A stretch of 9,429 nucleotides of DNA from assembly GCA_900313465.1 (NCBI GenBank), contig OMRU01000048.1, forward strand, positions 1 to 9,429, written 5' to 3'. This document shows, one piece after another, positions 1 through 6,990 of this stretch. Below the pieces are notes generated by a model. That model had not been told where the DNA came from and made no database searches. It worked only from the letters and a program-made list of their open reading frames with translations. The stretch's first letter is position 1. Every line of letters starts with the position of its first letter. The position numbers and the translations under genes were made by a program. The stretch is from an uncultured Clostridia bacterium (GTDB lineage: Bacteria > Bacillota_I > Bacilli_A > RFN20 > CAG-288).

Positions 1-1
1 C

Positions 2-673
2 TTCACCTTGACTGATGATGCCGTCGCTACCTTGAAGAACAATGGTCTCGCCTTACAGAACGGCTTGATTACTGGTACACCAACTGCTGAAGGTATCATC
101 ACCATTCCAGCCACCTACTCTTTGGATGGTTGGGTTTCCTCTACGGCCAACATTGAAATCGATGTCCGTTCCGCCATCCACGTCAATGATGTTGCCATGA
201 AGACTGGTGAAAATGCCACCACCGAAAAAGCCAATAGCAGCTTCACCATGAAGGTCGACATCCCAGCCTTAAGCTACTTCACCGAAGTTGGTAGAAACCT
301 CATTGTCAACTACTATCAGGCTGCCGATGGTACCTGGTACAACAGAAACGAAGATAAGACCGCAGCTGATATCATCACCACGGATGCTGAAACTGCCGTT
401 GCCAAGAAGGAATACACCTACCATATCGATAACCTCCCAGAAGGCGTCACTTCCAAGGTTGTCACCAAGACCGTTATGGGTAAGGCTAACCGCACTAGCT
501 ATGAAGTTCCAGATTATGTGGAAATCAGCGGTAATCTTACTGCCGGCGAATACACCTTCGATGTCGATTTGGAATACTATCAGACGATGTATATGATGGG
601 TTGGTTATTCACTGCTTATTCCAACAAGAATGCCAGCCACTACACTGGAACCGTCACTTTCAACGTTCAGTAA
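2..673 (+). CDS. C-terminal part of a secreted/surface protein with a putative-Ig (He_PIG-like) repeat (5' end outside window)
   Basis: The reading frame is open to the left edge, so the gene begins outside the window; the TTG at 8 is an internal Leu codon, not a start. About 223 residues are visible. The first ~45 carry the pattern of a putative Ig repeat (He_PIG type): an 'NGLITGTPTAEG' turn followed by alternating beta-strand residues. The rest is rich in Thr, Asn, Tyr and Val and looks all-beta, with no transmembrane helix. There is no LPXTG-type sorting signal: the protein simply ends in TVTFNVQ, so any membrane or wall anchor must be N-terminal. Proteins of this style are usually extracellular adhesins or modular polysaccharide-active enzymes; the visible part has no catalytic motif, so the function is unknown. 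It lies 82 bases upstream of a lipoprotein gene on the same strand, and a hairpin with a T-rich tail follows. Confidence 0.8.
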   Translation, partial: FTLTDDAVATLKNNGLALQNGLITGTPTAEGIITIPATYSLDGWVSSTANIEIDVRSAIHVNDVAMKTGENATTEKANSSFTMKVDIPALSYFTEVGRNLIVNYYQAADGTWYNRNEDKTAADIITTDAETAVAKKEYTYHIDNLPEGVTSKVVTKTVMGKANRTSYEVPDYVEISGNLTAGEYTFDVDLEYYQTMYMMGWLFTAYSNKNASHYTGTVTFNVQ

Positions 674-696
674 ACTCAATTTTGTCCTCTTTATAC

Positions 697-740
697 CAGC
701 AGGCCCAAGTAACCCTTGGGTCTGCTGTGTTGTTTGTTTT
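697..740 (+). terminator. Hairpin terminator or attenuator between the surface protein and the lipoprotein
   Basis: A 13-bp stem (697-709 with 715-727, starting CAGCAGGCCC, one G-T pair) closes a 5-base loop TAACC. A T-rich tail, TGTTGTTTGTTTT, follows. It lies 23 bases after the upstream stop codon. The next gene's ribosome site begins at 743, directly after the tail, so no promoter fits between. It therefore either ends the first gene with some read-through or acts as an attenuator. Confidence 0.75.
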
Positions 741-755
741 ACAGGAGAAATAATC

Positions 756-2183
756 ATGAAACTCAATAATCTTTTTAAACTTGCTCTGTTGACCACAAGC
801 GCCATTTCCTTAGTCGCGTGCGGTGGAAATAACACTTCAACTTCTAGCGAAAGCCAGACGAGTGTCACGACATCAACAGAAACCAATACTTCGAATCAAA
901 CCAGTCAGAATGACGGCAAGATCAGCGACCAGAATGTCGCCTCCATTACCGTGAAGACCATGCCAACAAAAGTCAGCTATGTCTTAGGTGAAACTTTTGA
1001 TCCTGCCGGTGGCGTCCTGACTGTAAAATATGCCGATAAATCCACTGCCGAAGTGGAAATGACGGATGAAAGAGTCACCTTCACCGCATTAAATAGCAAA
1101 TCCGTCGGAACCAAGACAGTCAAAGCTACTTTCGGTGGCAAATCTGTTTCCTTTAAGGTCACCGTTACCAAGGAAATGATCTCCGTCACCTTTAACAGCA
1201 ATGGTGGAAGCGAGGTGACCAGCGTAGAAGTCGAAAAAGGCAAGACTTTGACTAAGCCATCTGATCCAATTAGGGAAGGCTATGTCTTTGATGGTTGGTA
1301 TACCGATAGCCAGTTGACTCTCGCTTATGACTTTGACACCATCGTCGAAGGCACTTTCACTTTAAACGCCAAGTGGTTAGAAGCAAACAAGACGGTTTTC
1401 AGCGTCACCTTTGATTATGGCTACTATGGTGCTTTACCAGCCACAAGAGTCCTTCATGTCGTCTCTGGTGATTTAGTCAGCAAAATTTCTGTTGATCCAA
1501 CTAGAAAAGGTTATGACTTCTCTGGCTGGAAGACTAACGCTGGCCAAGCCTATGATTTCACTGCTGCTGTCAATGGTGATATCACCCTGACGGCCTCTTG
1601 GACAAGATCTACAACCGAACTTGTCGGTGAACAAACTTATGTTTTCGAGGCGGAAGATGTCAACTTCAAGGGCATCGTTGGTAAAGGTCTTTCTGGTACA
1701 GCTACTGAAACTGCCTGTATCGTCAACGATTCTTCTTATGGCGCTAGCAATGACCGCTATGTCTCCTACCTTTATCAGTTAGGTCTTGGTTTGACATTCC
1801 AGCTCAACTGCGACGTGGACATTTCTAACGTCACTCTTGTTGCCCGCCTTTCCCAGTTCATCGAAGATTACACCTACACTTCCGATAAATGGAAAGTCAC
1901 CATCAATGGTGTGGATGTTGATTACTCCCCTATCGCTTTCAGCAACGTTCCTGCCATGTCTGATTCTACTGCCACTCCTCTTCCATTTGCTGATTTCACC
2001 CTTGGCAAAGTCTCTTTGAAAAAGGGTAAAAACACCATCCAGCTCATGACCAACAACAATGATGCCATCCAAGGCACCACCATGGAATCCCATTGTCCAC
2101 TCATCGACTGCTTGAAGTTCACTGCAGAAAACTATGTCCTGGAGTGGGATGCTGTCATGGGTTATCCCTGCGTAAATTACTAA
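756..2183 (+). CDS. Surface lipoprotein with Ig-like domain, two InlB-type repeats and a carbohydrate-binding-like C-terminal domain
   Basis: This is a 475-residue exported lipoprotein. The ATG at 756 is chosen because AGGAG lies at 743-747 with 8-base spacing, and because translation from it starts a perfect lipoprotein signal: Lys at position 2, a hydrophobic stretch 6-20, then lipobox L-V-A-C with the lipidated Cys at 22. A Ser/Thr/Asn/Gln linker (about 24-58) follows, as expected for a protein standing off the membrane. Domains in order: a bacterial Ig-like group 3 domain (about 61-139; 'SYVLGETFDP', later 'VGTKTVKATFGGK'); two InlB B-repeat / Flg_new type repeats (about 141-207 and 215-282), each with the 'GYxFxGW' core and ending in 'KW' or 'SW'; and a beta-rich C-terminal domain (about 295-460). 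That last domain begins 'YVFEAEDV' and ends with 'LKKGKNTIQL' and 'PLIDCLKF', which resembles CBM6/CBM35-like carbohydrate-binding folds. No catalytic motif is seen. Glycan binding is inferred from that domain and from the GH3 gene two genes downstream. Confidence 0.85.
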   Translation: MKLNNLFKLALLTTSAISLVACGGNNTSTSSESQTSVTTSTETNTSNQTSQNDGKISDQNVASITVKTMPTKVSYVLGETFDPAGGVLTVKYADKSTAEVEMTDERVTFTALNSKSVGTKTVKATFGGKSVSFKVTVTKEMISVTFNSNGGSEVTSVEVEKGKTLTKPSDPIREGYVFDGWYTDSQLTLAYDFDTIVEGTFTLNAKWLEANKTVFSVTFDYGYYGALPATRVLHVVSGDLVSKISVDPTRKGYDFSGWKTNAGQAYDFTAAVNGDITLTASWTRSTTELVGEQTYVFEAEDVNFKGIVGKGLSGTATETACIVNDSSYGASNDRYVSYLYQLGLGLTFQLNCDVDISNVTLVARLSQFIEDYTYTSDKWKVTINGVDVDYSPIAFSNVPAMSDSTATPLPFADFTLGKVSLKKGKNTIQLMTNNNDAIQGTTMESHCPLIDCLKFTAENYVLEWDAVMGYPCVNY

Positions 2184-2189
2184 ATTTCT

Positions 2190-2220
2190 ATATATAGGAG
2201 GCATTTAGCCTCCTATATAT
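2190..2220 (+). terminator. Perfect 13-bp hairpin without a T-run in the lipoprotein / small membrane protein gap
   Basis: The arms 2190-2202 (ATATATAGGAGGC) and 2208-2220 pair perfectly around the 5-base loop ATTTA, starting 6 bases after the lipoprotein stop. What follows is CCATTGAAAAGG, not a T-run, so it is not a standard intrinsic terminator, although the right arm ends in alternating T and A. It may protect the 3' end of the upstream message, be a weak terminator, or be a processing site. The left arm contains AGGAGG, an apparent Shine-Dalgarno core, buried in the stem. The real ribosome site of the next gene follows at 2230-2234. Confidence 0.5.
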
Positions 2221-2245
2221 CCATTGAAAAGGAGTCATCACAGAT

Positions 2246-2677
2246 ATGCTTGTGAATTTTTTCCGCCAAAGAACCGTTCGTGGTTTTTATTTCCCGCTTG
2301 TGGCCGCTATATTGTCACTGATCAGCAGCATCGTCTATATCTCTAGTTATTTCAGCACGAGTTATTACCATATCACTGCTTTTCTTTTCCCGCTTTTAGG
2401 CTTTATCTTCTTTGTTGCTATGAGTCTTTTCAAGTGGACAAAGAACTACGCTGCTATCGCCCTGGAATTATTTACTTTTTTAGGTTTTATTTTCTATATT
2501 CGCTATATTTACCTCTATTTATCAACTGTCTTTTATGATGGCATTTCTATGCAAGCCATTGGAAATTTATCTCCTTCATTCGTTATCGTCCTCTTATTTG
2601 AGTTAACTGCTATCGTGCTTTCCAATTTTGCCATCTACATACCTCCCGTCAAGGCTAATAAGGAGGAAATCGCCTAA
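2246..2677 (+). CDS. Small four-helix integral membrane protein coupled to the GH3 gene
   Basis: This is a 143-residue protein of unrecognised family. The ATG at 2246 follows AGGAG at 2230-2234 with 11-base spacing. The N-terminus is short and basic (R8, R12), suggesting a cytoplasmic start. Four hydrophobic segments can be read: about 14-36, 43-63, 69-93 and 108-132. The tail is charged and short (KANKEE). The stretch between helices 3 and 4 is the largest loop. No enzymatic motif, Cys pair or conserved charged residue inside a helix stands out. Its stop (TAA, 2675-2677) overlaps the ATG of the next gene by one base, and its last codons carry that gene's ribosome site, so the two are translationally coupled. 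This implies linked amounts and probably a linked role, such as membrane partner, chaperone or stabiliser of the anchored glycosidase. That role is inference. Confidence 0.85.
   Translation: MLVNFFRQRTVRGFYFPLVAAILSLISSIVYISSYFSTSYYHITAFLFPLLGFIFFVAMSLFKWTKNYAAIALELFTFLGFIFYIRYIYLYLSTVFYDGISMQAIGNLSPSFVIVLLFELTAIVLSNFAIYIPPVKANKEEIA
2661..2666 (+). promoter_or_regulatory. Ribosome binding site of the GH3 gene, inside the upstream coding region
   Basis: A full-strength AGGAGG lies within the last codons of the small membrane protein gene, 10 bases before the ATG at 2677. With the TAATG stop/start overlap it fixes the GH3 start and supports translational coupling. Confidence 0.85.
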
Positions 2678-5604
2678 TGACCAAGAAAAAACTATTTAAT
2701 TTATCCAAAATTCTAACCAACATTTTCACTTTGACCTTAGGTGTCATCACCGTTGGAAGAGTCATCGCTTTAGAAAACTCTACCGCCATCAACTTCTTTT
2801 TAGGCGCTAAGACCTACATGGTCGTCAATGAAAATGGTGAACCTGTGGATGTCGAATACTACACCTCTGATTTCTCCTCCGTCAGAGAAGTAAAAGAGAA
2901 TGCCAAGAAAGTCGCTAAAAGAGTCACCGATGAGGGTATCACCTTACTAAGAAACAACAACGCACTTCCTTTACAAGAAGGCGATAAAGTCAACGCCTAT
3001 TCCGTCACCAGCGCAGACTTAGTCTATTCTGGCACCGGTTCTTCTGGTGCAAACCAGGACTTATATTCCTTCTATAAGAATGCTGTCGAAAGTAAAACCT
3101 ATGGAAGAGGTGCTTCGAGTGGCATCGGAGCTTCCTTCAAGGTTCAGGAAGCCCCCTGGGATAAATTGCCAGAAAGCAAAAATAATGCTGCAGAAGTCGG
3201 TTTGTTTGTCATCGGTAGAAACGGTGGCGAAGGTAAAGATTTAGATATCACAACCGGCAGCAAAGATGATTTAAGAAATGGTAACTATCTTCTTTTAACC
3301 AACGAAGAAAGAGATGTCTTATCTCACTTAAAACAATTAAAGGAAGAAGGCAAACTGCACAAGATCATCGTCTTTATCAACAGTGCGAATACCATCCAGT
3401 GCGACTTTGAAGATGAATTCTCTATCGATGCTCTTTTATGGGCACCAACTTTAGGTGAAACCGGCGCCTTATCCTTTACGGACATCCTTACTGGCAAGGT
3501 TAACCCTTCTGGTAAGACAGTCGACACCTTCTTTAAGGCGAATCATCTCAATCCTGTCTATGCCAACTTTGGTGACTATACCTATGCTGGAACTAAAGTC
3601 TCCAACTTCCTGATGTCCAACAAATACGTCGTCTATCAGGAAGGTATCTATAACGGCTATCGCTATACCGAGACAAGATATGAAGACAAAGTTTTAAACA
3701 GAACAAATGTTGGCGCCTTCAACTACAACGATGTCGTCTCTTATCCATTTGGTTATGGTTTAAGTTATTCTTCATTTGAATATTCTGACTTCCAGGTTTC
3801 CGATGAAGGTGATGAATACAAATTATCAATCAACGTTACCAACACCTCTGATATAGCAGGTAAGGAAGCTGTGGAATTCTACCTCCAGAAGCCATACACC
3901 ACCTATGATATAGAAAACGGCATTGAAAAAGCCTCCGTTGAACTTGTTGAGTTTGCCAAGACCAAAGTCCTGAACAAAGATGAAAGTCAGACCATCAGCG
4001 TCAACGTCAAGAAAAGCGAGTTAGCAAGCTATGATGCCAATAATGCCCTGACTTATGTCCTTGTTGCTGGGGATTACTATTTCACGGCAGCCAGCAATGC
4101 TCATGAAGCCACCAATAACATTCTTGCATCAAAGAACAAGACATTAGCTGATGGTATGACCAGCGCTGGAGAGAAATCTTTAGTTTCGAAAATCACCATT
4201 GATGACTTTGACGATGTCACCTACTCCTTATCCGATACCACCGATCAGGCTATCACCAACCAGTTCGACGATTGTGATATCAACAAATATGAGTATGCAG
4301 GAAATAACTCCGTCACCTACATCAGCCGCAACAACTGGGAAAGCACAACTAAATTTGGTTATGACGCCTCTGGTAACAATCTCAACAACCAGGTTCTTCT
4401 TACCGGTAACAGCGATATGGCATCTGATAGCGACTACTACAACTATCGTGGTATGGAAGATGATGAGAGGATGGATTTCCCTACCTATTCTAGTGATGAG
4501 ACTTCCTACTCCTTAGTCGATATGATCAAAGATAAGGATGGTAATGAAATTCCCTATAACGACCAGAAATGGGAAGATCTTTTAAACCAGCTCAGTTTAG
4601 AAGAACAGGCCACATTACTCAGCTCCGGTTTACGTTCTACTGGCGCTTTATCCTCCATCAACAAACCGGTCACCATCGATCATAATGGTGCCACTGGTCC
4701 AATGATGAACTATAACGTCTCTAAGAATAACAACCGTGGTCTTGCAGTCAGCAAAAACGACCCTGATCAGAACGAGACCCCAATTGCCTATCCAGCCAAC
4801 TCCATGGCCAGTGCCACCTATAATAAAGAATTGATTCTTGAATATGGTAAAACCTGGGGTGAAGACTGCCTCTGGGCCGGTTATTCTGGTCTTTATGGTC
4901 CTGCCGTCAACATCCATAGAGGTGTCTATGGTGGACGTGCGTTCGAGTATTATTCTGAAGACCCACTCCTTTCTGGTAAGATTGTCTCTGAAGTCATCAA
5001 AGGACTTGCTAGCAAGGGTGTCTACAGTTACTTAAAGCATTGTTTCTTAAACGATCAGGAAACCAATCGTGAAGGTGTAAACACCTGGGCTAATGAACAG
5101 ACTATCCGTGAAATCTATCTCAAGCCATTTGAAATTGCTATCAAAGAAGGTAAGTGTGCTGCTGTCATGACTGGTTTCAATCGTCTTGGTACAATCTGGA
5201 CTGGCGCTCATGGCTTCATCAAGAAAGTCTTGCGCGGCGAATTTGGTATGACTGGTATTGCTGTCTCCGATTTCTTCCATAAAGAATATATGAACCTTTC
5301 TGCCGGTATCTACAATGGTAATGATTTACCTGATGGTCAAGCTGATAAGGACGCCTTATATTCCGATGCGGATACGTATGCTGGTCTTGCCTGGGAGATG
5401 AGAGAAGCCACTCATAGACTTCTTTATATGGTTGCTCATTCTAACGCCATGAACGGCTTAGCCGAAGGTGTTCGTATCATCGATGTTACACCAACCTGGA
5501 TCATTCTTCTCAACACTTTGGAAATCGTCATGATCGTCTTAAGTGTCTTAGCAGTTGCCGGATTGGTCGTGAGCATCGTCTTCTTACGTTTAGATAATAA
5601 TTAA
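2677..5604 (+). CDS. Circularly permuted glycoside hydrolase family 3 (beta-glucosidase-like), anchored by a membrane helix at each end
   Basis: A 975-residue predicted exo-acting beta-glycosidase (beta-glucosidase/xylosidase type). The domain order is reversed relative to classical GH3: N-terminal membrane helix (about 10-31, after the Lys run MTKKK); GH3 C-terminal-type alpha/beta domain (about 75-285) plus the 'GYRY' and 'YPFGYGLSY' stretch to ~375; fibronectin-III-like domain (about 375-470; 'NVTNTSDIAGKEAVEFYLQ'); a linker with 'YISRNNW'; the GH3 TIM-barrel domain (about 635-890); and a C-terminal helix (about 940-968) ending in RLDNN. Catalytic residues by family pattern: nucleophile Asp865 in 'AVSDF'; Lys787-His788 and Arg798 in 'KHCFLNDQETNR'; Arg754 and Glu757 in 'GGRAFEYYSEDP'; probable acid/base Glu185 in 'RNGGEGKD'. 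The usual 'DGPxG' loop reads 'NGATG' (670-674), so its Asp is Asn670. Such permuted GH3 enzymes are known, for example in Ruminococcus and Butyrivibrio. Two helices with positive or short inner ends would place the whole enzyme outside the membrane, held at both ends. Substrate cannot be told. Confidence 0.92.
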   Translation: MTKKKLFNLSKILTNIFTLTLGVITVGRVIALENSTAINFFLGAKTYMVVNENGEPVDVEYYTSDFSSVREVKENAKKVAKRVTDEGITLLRNNNALPLQEGDKVNAYSVTSADLVYSGTGSSGANQDLYSFYKNAVESKTYGRGASSGIGASFKVQEAPWDKLPESKNNAAEVGLFVIGRNGGEGKDLDITTGSKDDLRNGNYLLLTNEERDVLSHLKQLKEEGKLHKIIVFINSANTIQCDFEDEFSIDALLWAPTLGETGALSFTDILTGKVNPSGKTVDTFFKANHLNPVYANFGDYTYAGTKVSNFLMSNKYVVYQEGIYNGYRYTETRYEDKVLNRTNVGAFNYNDVVSYPFGYGLSYSSFEYSDFQVSDEGDEYKLSINVTNTSDIAGKEAVEFYLQKPYTTYDIENGIEKASVELVEFAKTKVLNKDESQTISVNVKKSELASYDANNALTYVLVAGDYYFTAASNAHEATNNILASKNKTLADGMTSAGEKSLVSKITIDDFDDVTYSLSDTTDQAITNQFDDCDINKYEYAGNNSVTYISRNNWESTTKFGYDASGNNLNNQVLLTGNSDMASDSDYYNYRGMEDDERMDFPTYSSDETSYSLVDMIKDKDGNEIPYNDQKWEDLLNQLSLEEQATLLSSGLRSTGALSSINKPVTIDHNGATGPMMNYNVSKNNNRGLAVSKNDPDQNETPIAYPANSMASATYNKELILEYGKTWGEDCLWAGYSGLYGPAVNIHRGVYGGRAFEYYSEDPLLSGKIVSEVIKGLASKGVYSYLKHCFLNDQETNREGVNTWANEQTIREIYLKPFEIAIKEGKCAAVMTGFNRLGTIWTGAHGFIKKVLRGEFGMTGIAVSDFFHKEYMNLSAGIYNGNDLPDGQADKDALYSDADTYAGLAWEMREATHRLLYMVAHSNAMNGLAEGVRIIDVTPTWIILLNTLEIVMIVLSVLAVAGLVVSIVFLRLDNN

Positions 5605-5617
5605 CAGATTATTGAGG

Positions 5618-5655
5618 AAGAGGTTATCCCATCTGGGATAGCCTTTTTCATTTTT
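5618..5655 (+). terminator. Intrinsic terminator after the GH3 gene
   Basis: The stem AGGTTATCCC (5621-5630) pairs with GGGATAGCCT (5635-5644) with one G-T pair and loop ATCT. The stem can be lengthened by three weaker pairs at its base. TTTTTCATTTTT follows. It lies 14 bases after the GH3 stop and closes the surface-gene block. Confidence 0.9.
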
Positions 5656-5690
5656 CCACATTCTTAGGAACATAGGTAGCCTTTGAGGAT

Positions 5691-5725
5691 TTCACATAGG
5701 AAAAATTCCATCTAAGTTATATAAT
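5691..5725 (+). promoter_or_regulatory. Candidate promoter of the acyltransferase gene
   Basis: A perfect TATAAT lies at 5720-5725 in an AT-rich stretch between the terminator and the ATG at 5750. No good -35 lies at 17 bases; the closest is TTCACA at 5691-5696, 23 bases upstream, which is too far. A start of transcription near 5732 would leave a leader of only about 18 bases. The -10 is well supported by position and the -35 is weak. Confidence 0.45.
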
Positions 5726-5749
5726 AACTTCGATAAAAGAAATTCATGT

Positions 5750-6913
5750 ATGCAAACTAATATTAATAACAGATCTACCGCACAAGATATTGTCAAAGGC
5801 TTCCTCATACTTGCCGTCATTTTCTTCCATGCTCACCTTTTCACACTTGAAGATGCCACAACCATCCGCAGTTCCTTCCAATTGATCTATTGCTTTTTTC
5901 CATTCCTGATGGCCGTATTCCTATTTTATTCTGGATATAACTATACCCCCGGGAAAAGAACCATAAAGCAGAACATCATCCGAAGAAGCAAACAACTCCT
6001 TCTTCCTTTACTTGGCTTATGGACTGTCGGTAACTTGTTACAGATCATCATTGTGATGAGCACGAATGTTGCCACCTGGGAAGGTGTTGGAAATGCCTTA
6101 TTATATACACTGATGTCAGAGCCTTTAGCTTTCATGATTCACTTTCCAGAAAGTGGCATCCTCAGCATCGAAGTCTTGATCACCGGCGGTATTGGTTGGT
6201 ACTTATATGCCCTATGGTTTTCTAGCGTCATCTTCTATCTGATTGTCGACCACGTCATCAACAAACCTGCCAGATTAATTTCCACCATCATTGGACTATT
6301 ATCACTATCCTTTGTCATGGGTCAGTTCATCGGTCCATATTTACCCTATGCCATCAACTCTTATCCGCTGATTGTAGCCATTATGCTTTTAGCTAGTTAT
6401 CTGAAGAAATTCAATTTCTTGGATGCCGTCGAACATACCAAGAAATCAATCACCTATCGAATCATCAATTGCCTTGTTGCAGAAGGTTTGATTGTTGCGA
6501 TTTCCTTAATTTGCTATTACCAGTTTGGTGCCATTCTCACCGGTGTCTTAGCCGGTGGTGAGTTCAATGCAGTACTAAAAGGTTTTGATGCCCTAATTGC
6601 GTTCTTTTTCTGTATCAGTGGCACCTATGTCATTCATTCCTTAGCTTTACTTGTCGGTCATATCCCTTATCTCTCCTTTGGCCTTAGTTGGCTTGGTAAG
6701 AGATCTGGCGCTGTCTATCTTTCCCATTTGATCATCCTATCCTTCATTCATAACGTGATCTTCCAGCATCAATTCTTCTTCGGCGAAGGGCAAAACTATA
6801 TCTACTTATTATTGAGTGTTATCATCTTTGTTATTCTTGGTGTCACTTTTGATCTCATCATGAAGCAAATTAGCAAGCACACTAAACCTAAAGGAACTCA
6901 ACTCAATAGTTAG
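5750..6913 (+). CDS. Integral membrane acyltransferase 3 family protein
   Basis: A 387-residue polytopic membrane protein with about ten helices. The N-terminus has the acyltransferase-3 (AT3) pattern: 'DIVKGFLILAVIFFHAH', with Lys16 and His27 in the family's Arg/Lys-X10-His arrangement, followed by a 'FYSGYNY' stretch matching the usual 'SGF/Y' of the second helix. Known members move acetyl, succinyl or other acyl groups onto carbohydrates of the cell surface such as peptidoglycan, exopolysaccharide or teichoic-type polymers. There is no attached SGNH esterase domain, so this is the stand-alone form, and the substrate is unknown. The ATG at 5750 gives the usual short lead-in before the motif. 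There is no clear Shine-Dalgarno (only AAAAGAAA upstream), and an out-of-frame ATG lies at 5746. It is transcribed alone between two terminators, next to and convergent with a lipid-linked-sugar glycosyltransferase gene, so a role in surface glycan modification is plausible. Confidence 0.85.
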   Translation: MQTNINNRSTAQDIVKGFLILAVIFFHAHLFTLEDATTIRSSFQLIYCFFPFLMAVFLFYSGYNYTPGKRTIKQNIIRRSKQLLLPLLGLWTVGNLLQIIIVMSTNVATWEGVGNALLYTLMSEPLAFMIHFPESGILSIEVLITGGIGWYLYALWFSSVIFYLIVDHVINKPARLISTIIGLLSLSFVMGQFIGPYLPYAINSYPLIVAIMLLASYLKKFNFLDAVEHTKKSITYRIINCLVAEGLIVAISLICYYQFGAILTGVLAGGEFNAVLKGFDALIAFFFCISGTYVIHSLALLVGHIPYLSFGLSWLGKRSGAVYLSHLIILSFIHNVIFQHQFFFGEGQNYIYLLLSVIIFVILGVTFDLIMKQISKHTKPKGTQLNS

Positions 6914-6945
6914 AAATAGCCATTGCATAACGCAATGGCTATTTT
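6914..6945. terminator. Bidirectional terminator between convergent genes
   Basis: A perfect 13-bp stem (6914-6926 with 6932-6944, AAATAGCCATTGC) closes loop ATAAC and begins directly after the acyltransferase stop. TTTT closes the + strand copy. On the - strand the hairpin is followed by ATTTCT, and it lies 45 bases beyond the glycosyltransferase stop, so it can serve both transcripts. Confidence 0.85.
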
Positions 6946-6990
6946 AACATCTCAATAATTTTAGTCCTAAGTTGTCTTTGATAAGAGACA

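Noticed and set aside
8..673. TTG at 8 as the true start of the first gene
   Set aside because: The frame is open to the window edge, there is no ribosome site, and translation would begin in the middle of an Ig-like repeat with no export signal.
630..755. A 42-codon N-terminal extension of the lipoprotein frame starting at TTG 630
   Set aside because: It overlaps the end of the upstream gene and runs through the terminator hairpin, while the ATG at 756 has a strong ribosome site and begins a perfect lipoprotein signal.
1779..2204. A 141-codon - strand frame opposite the lipoprotein
   Set aside because: It is a shadow of the strongly supported + strand gene: no ribosome site, no coherent domain, and it reads across the gene's end into the hairpin.
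4648..4917. A - strand frame opposite the GH3 catalytic domain
   Set aside because: It mirrors conserved GH3 motifs on the + strand and has no features of its own.
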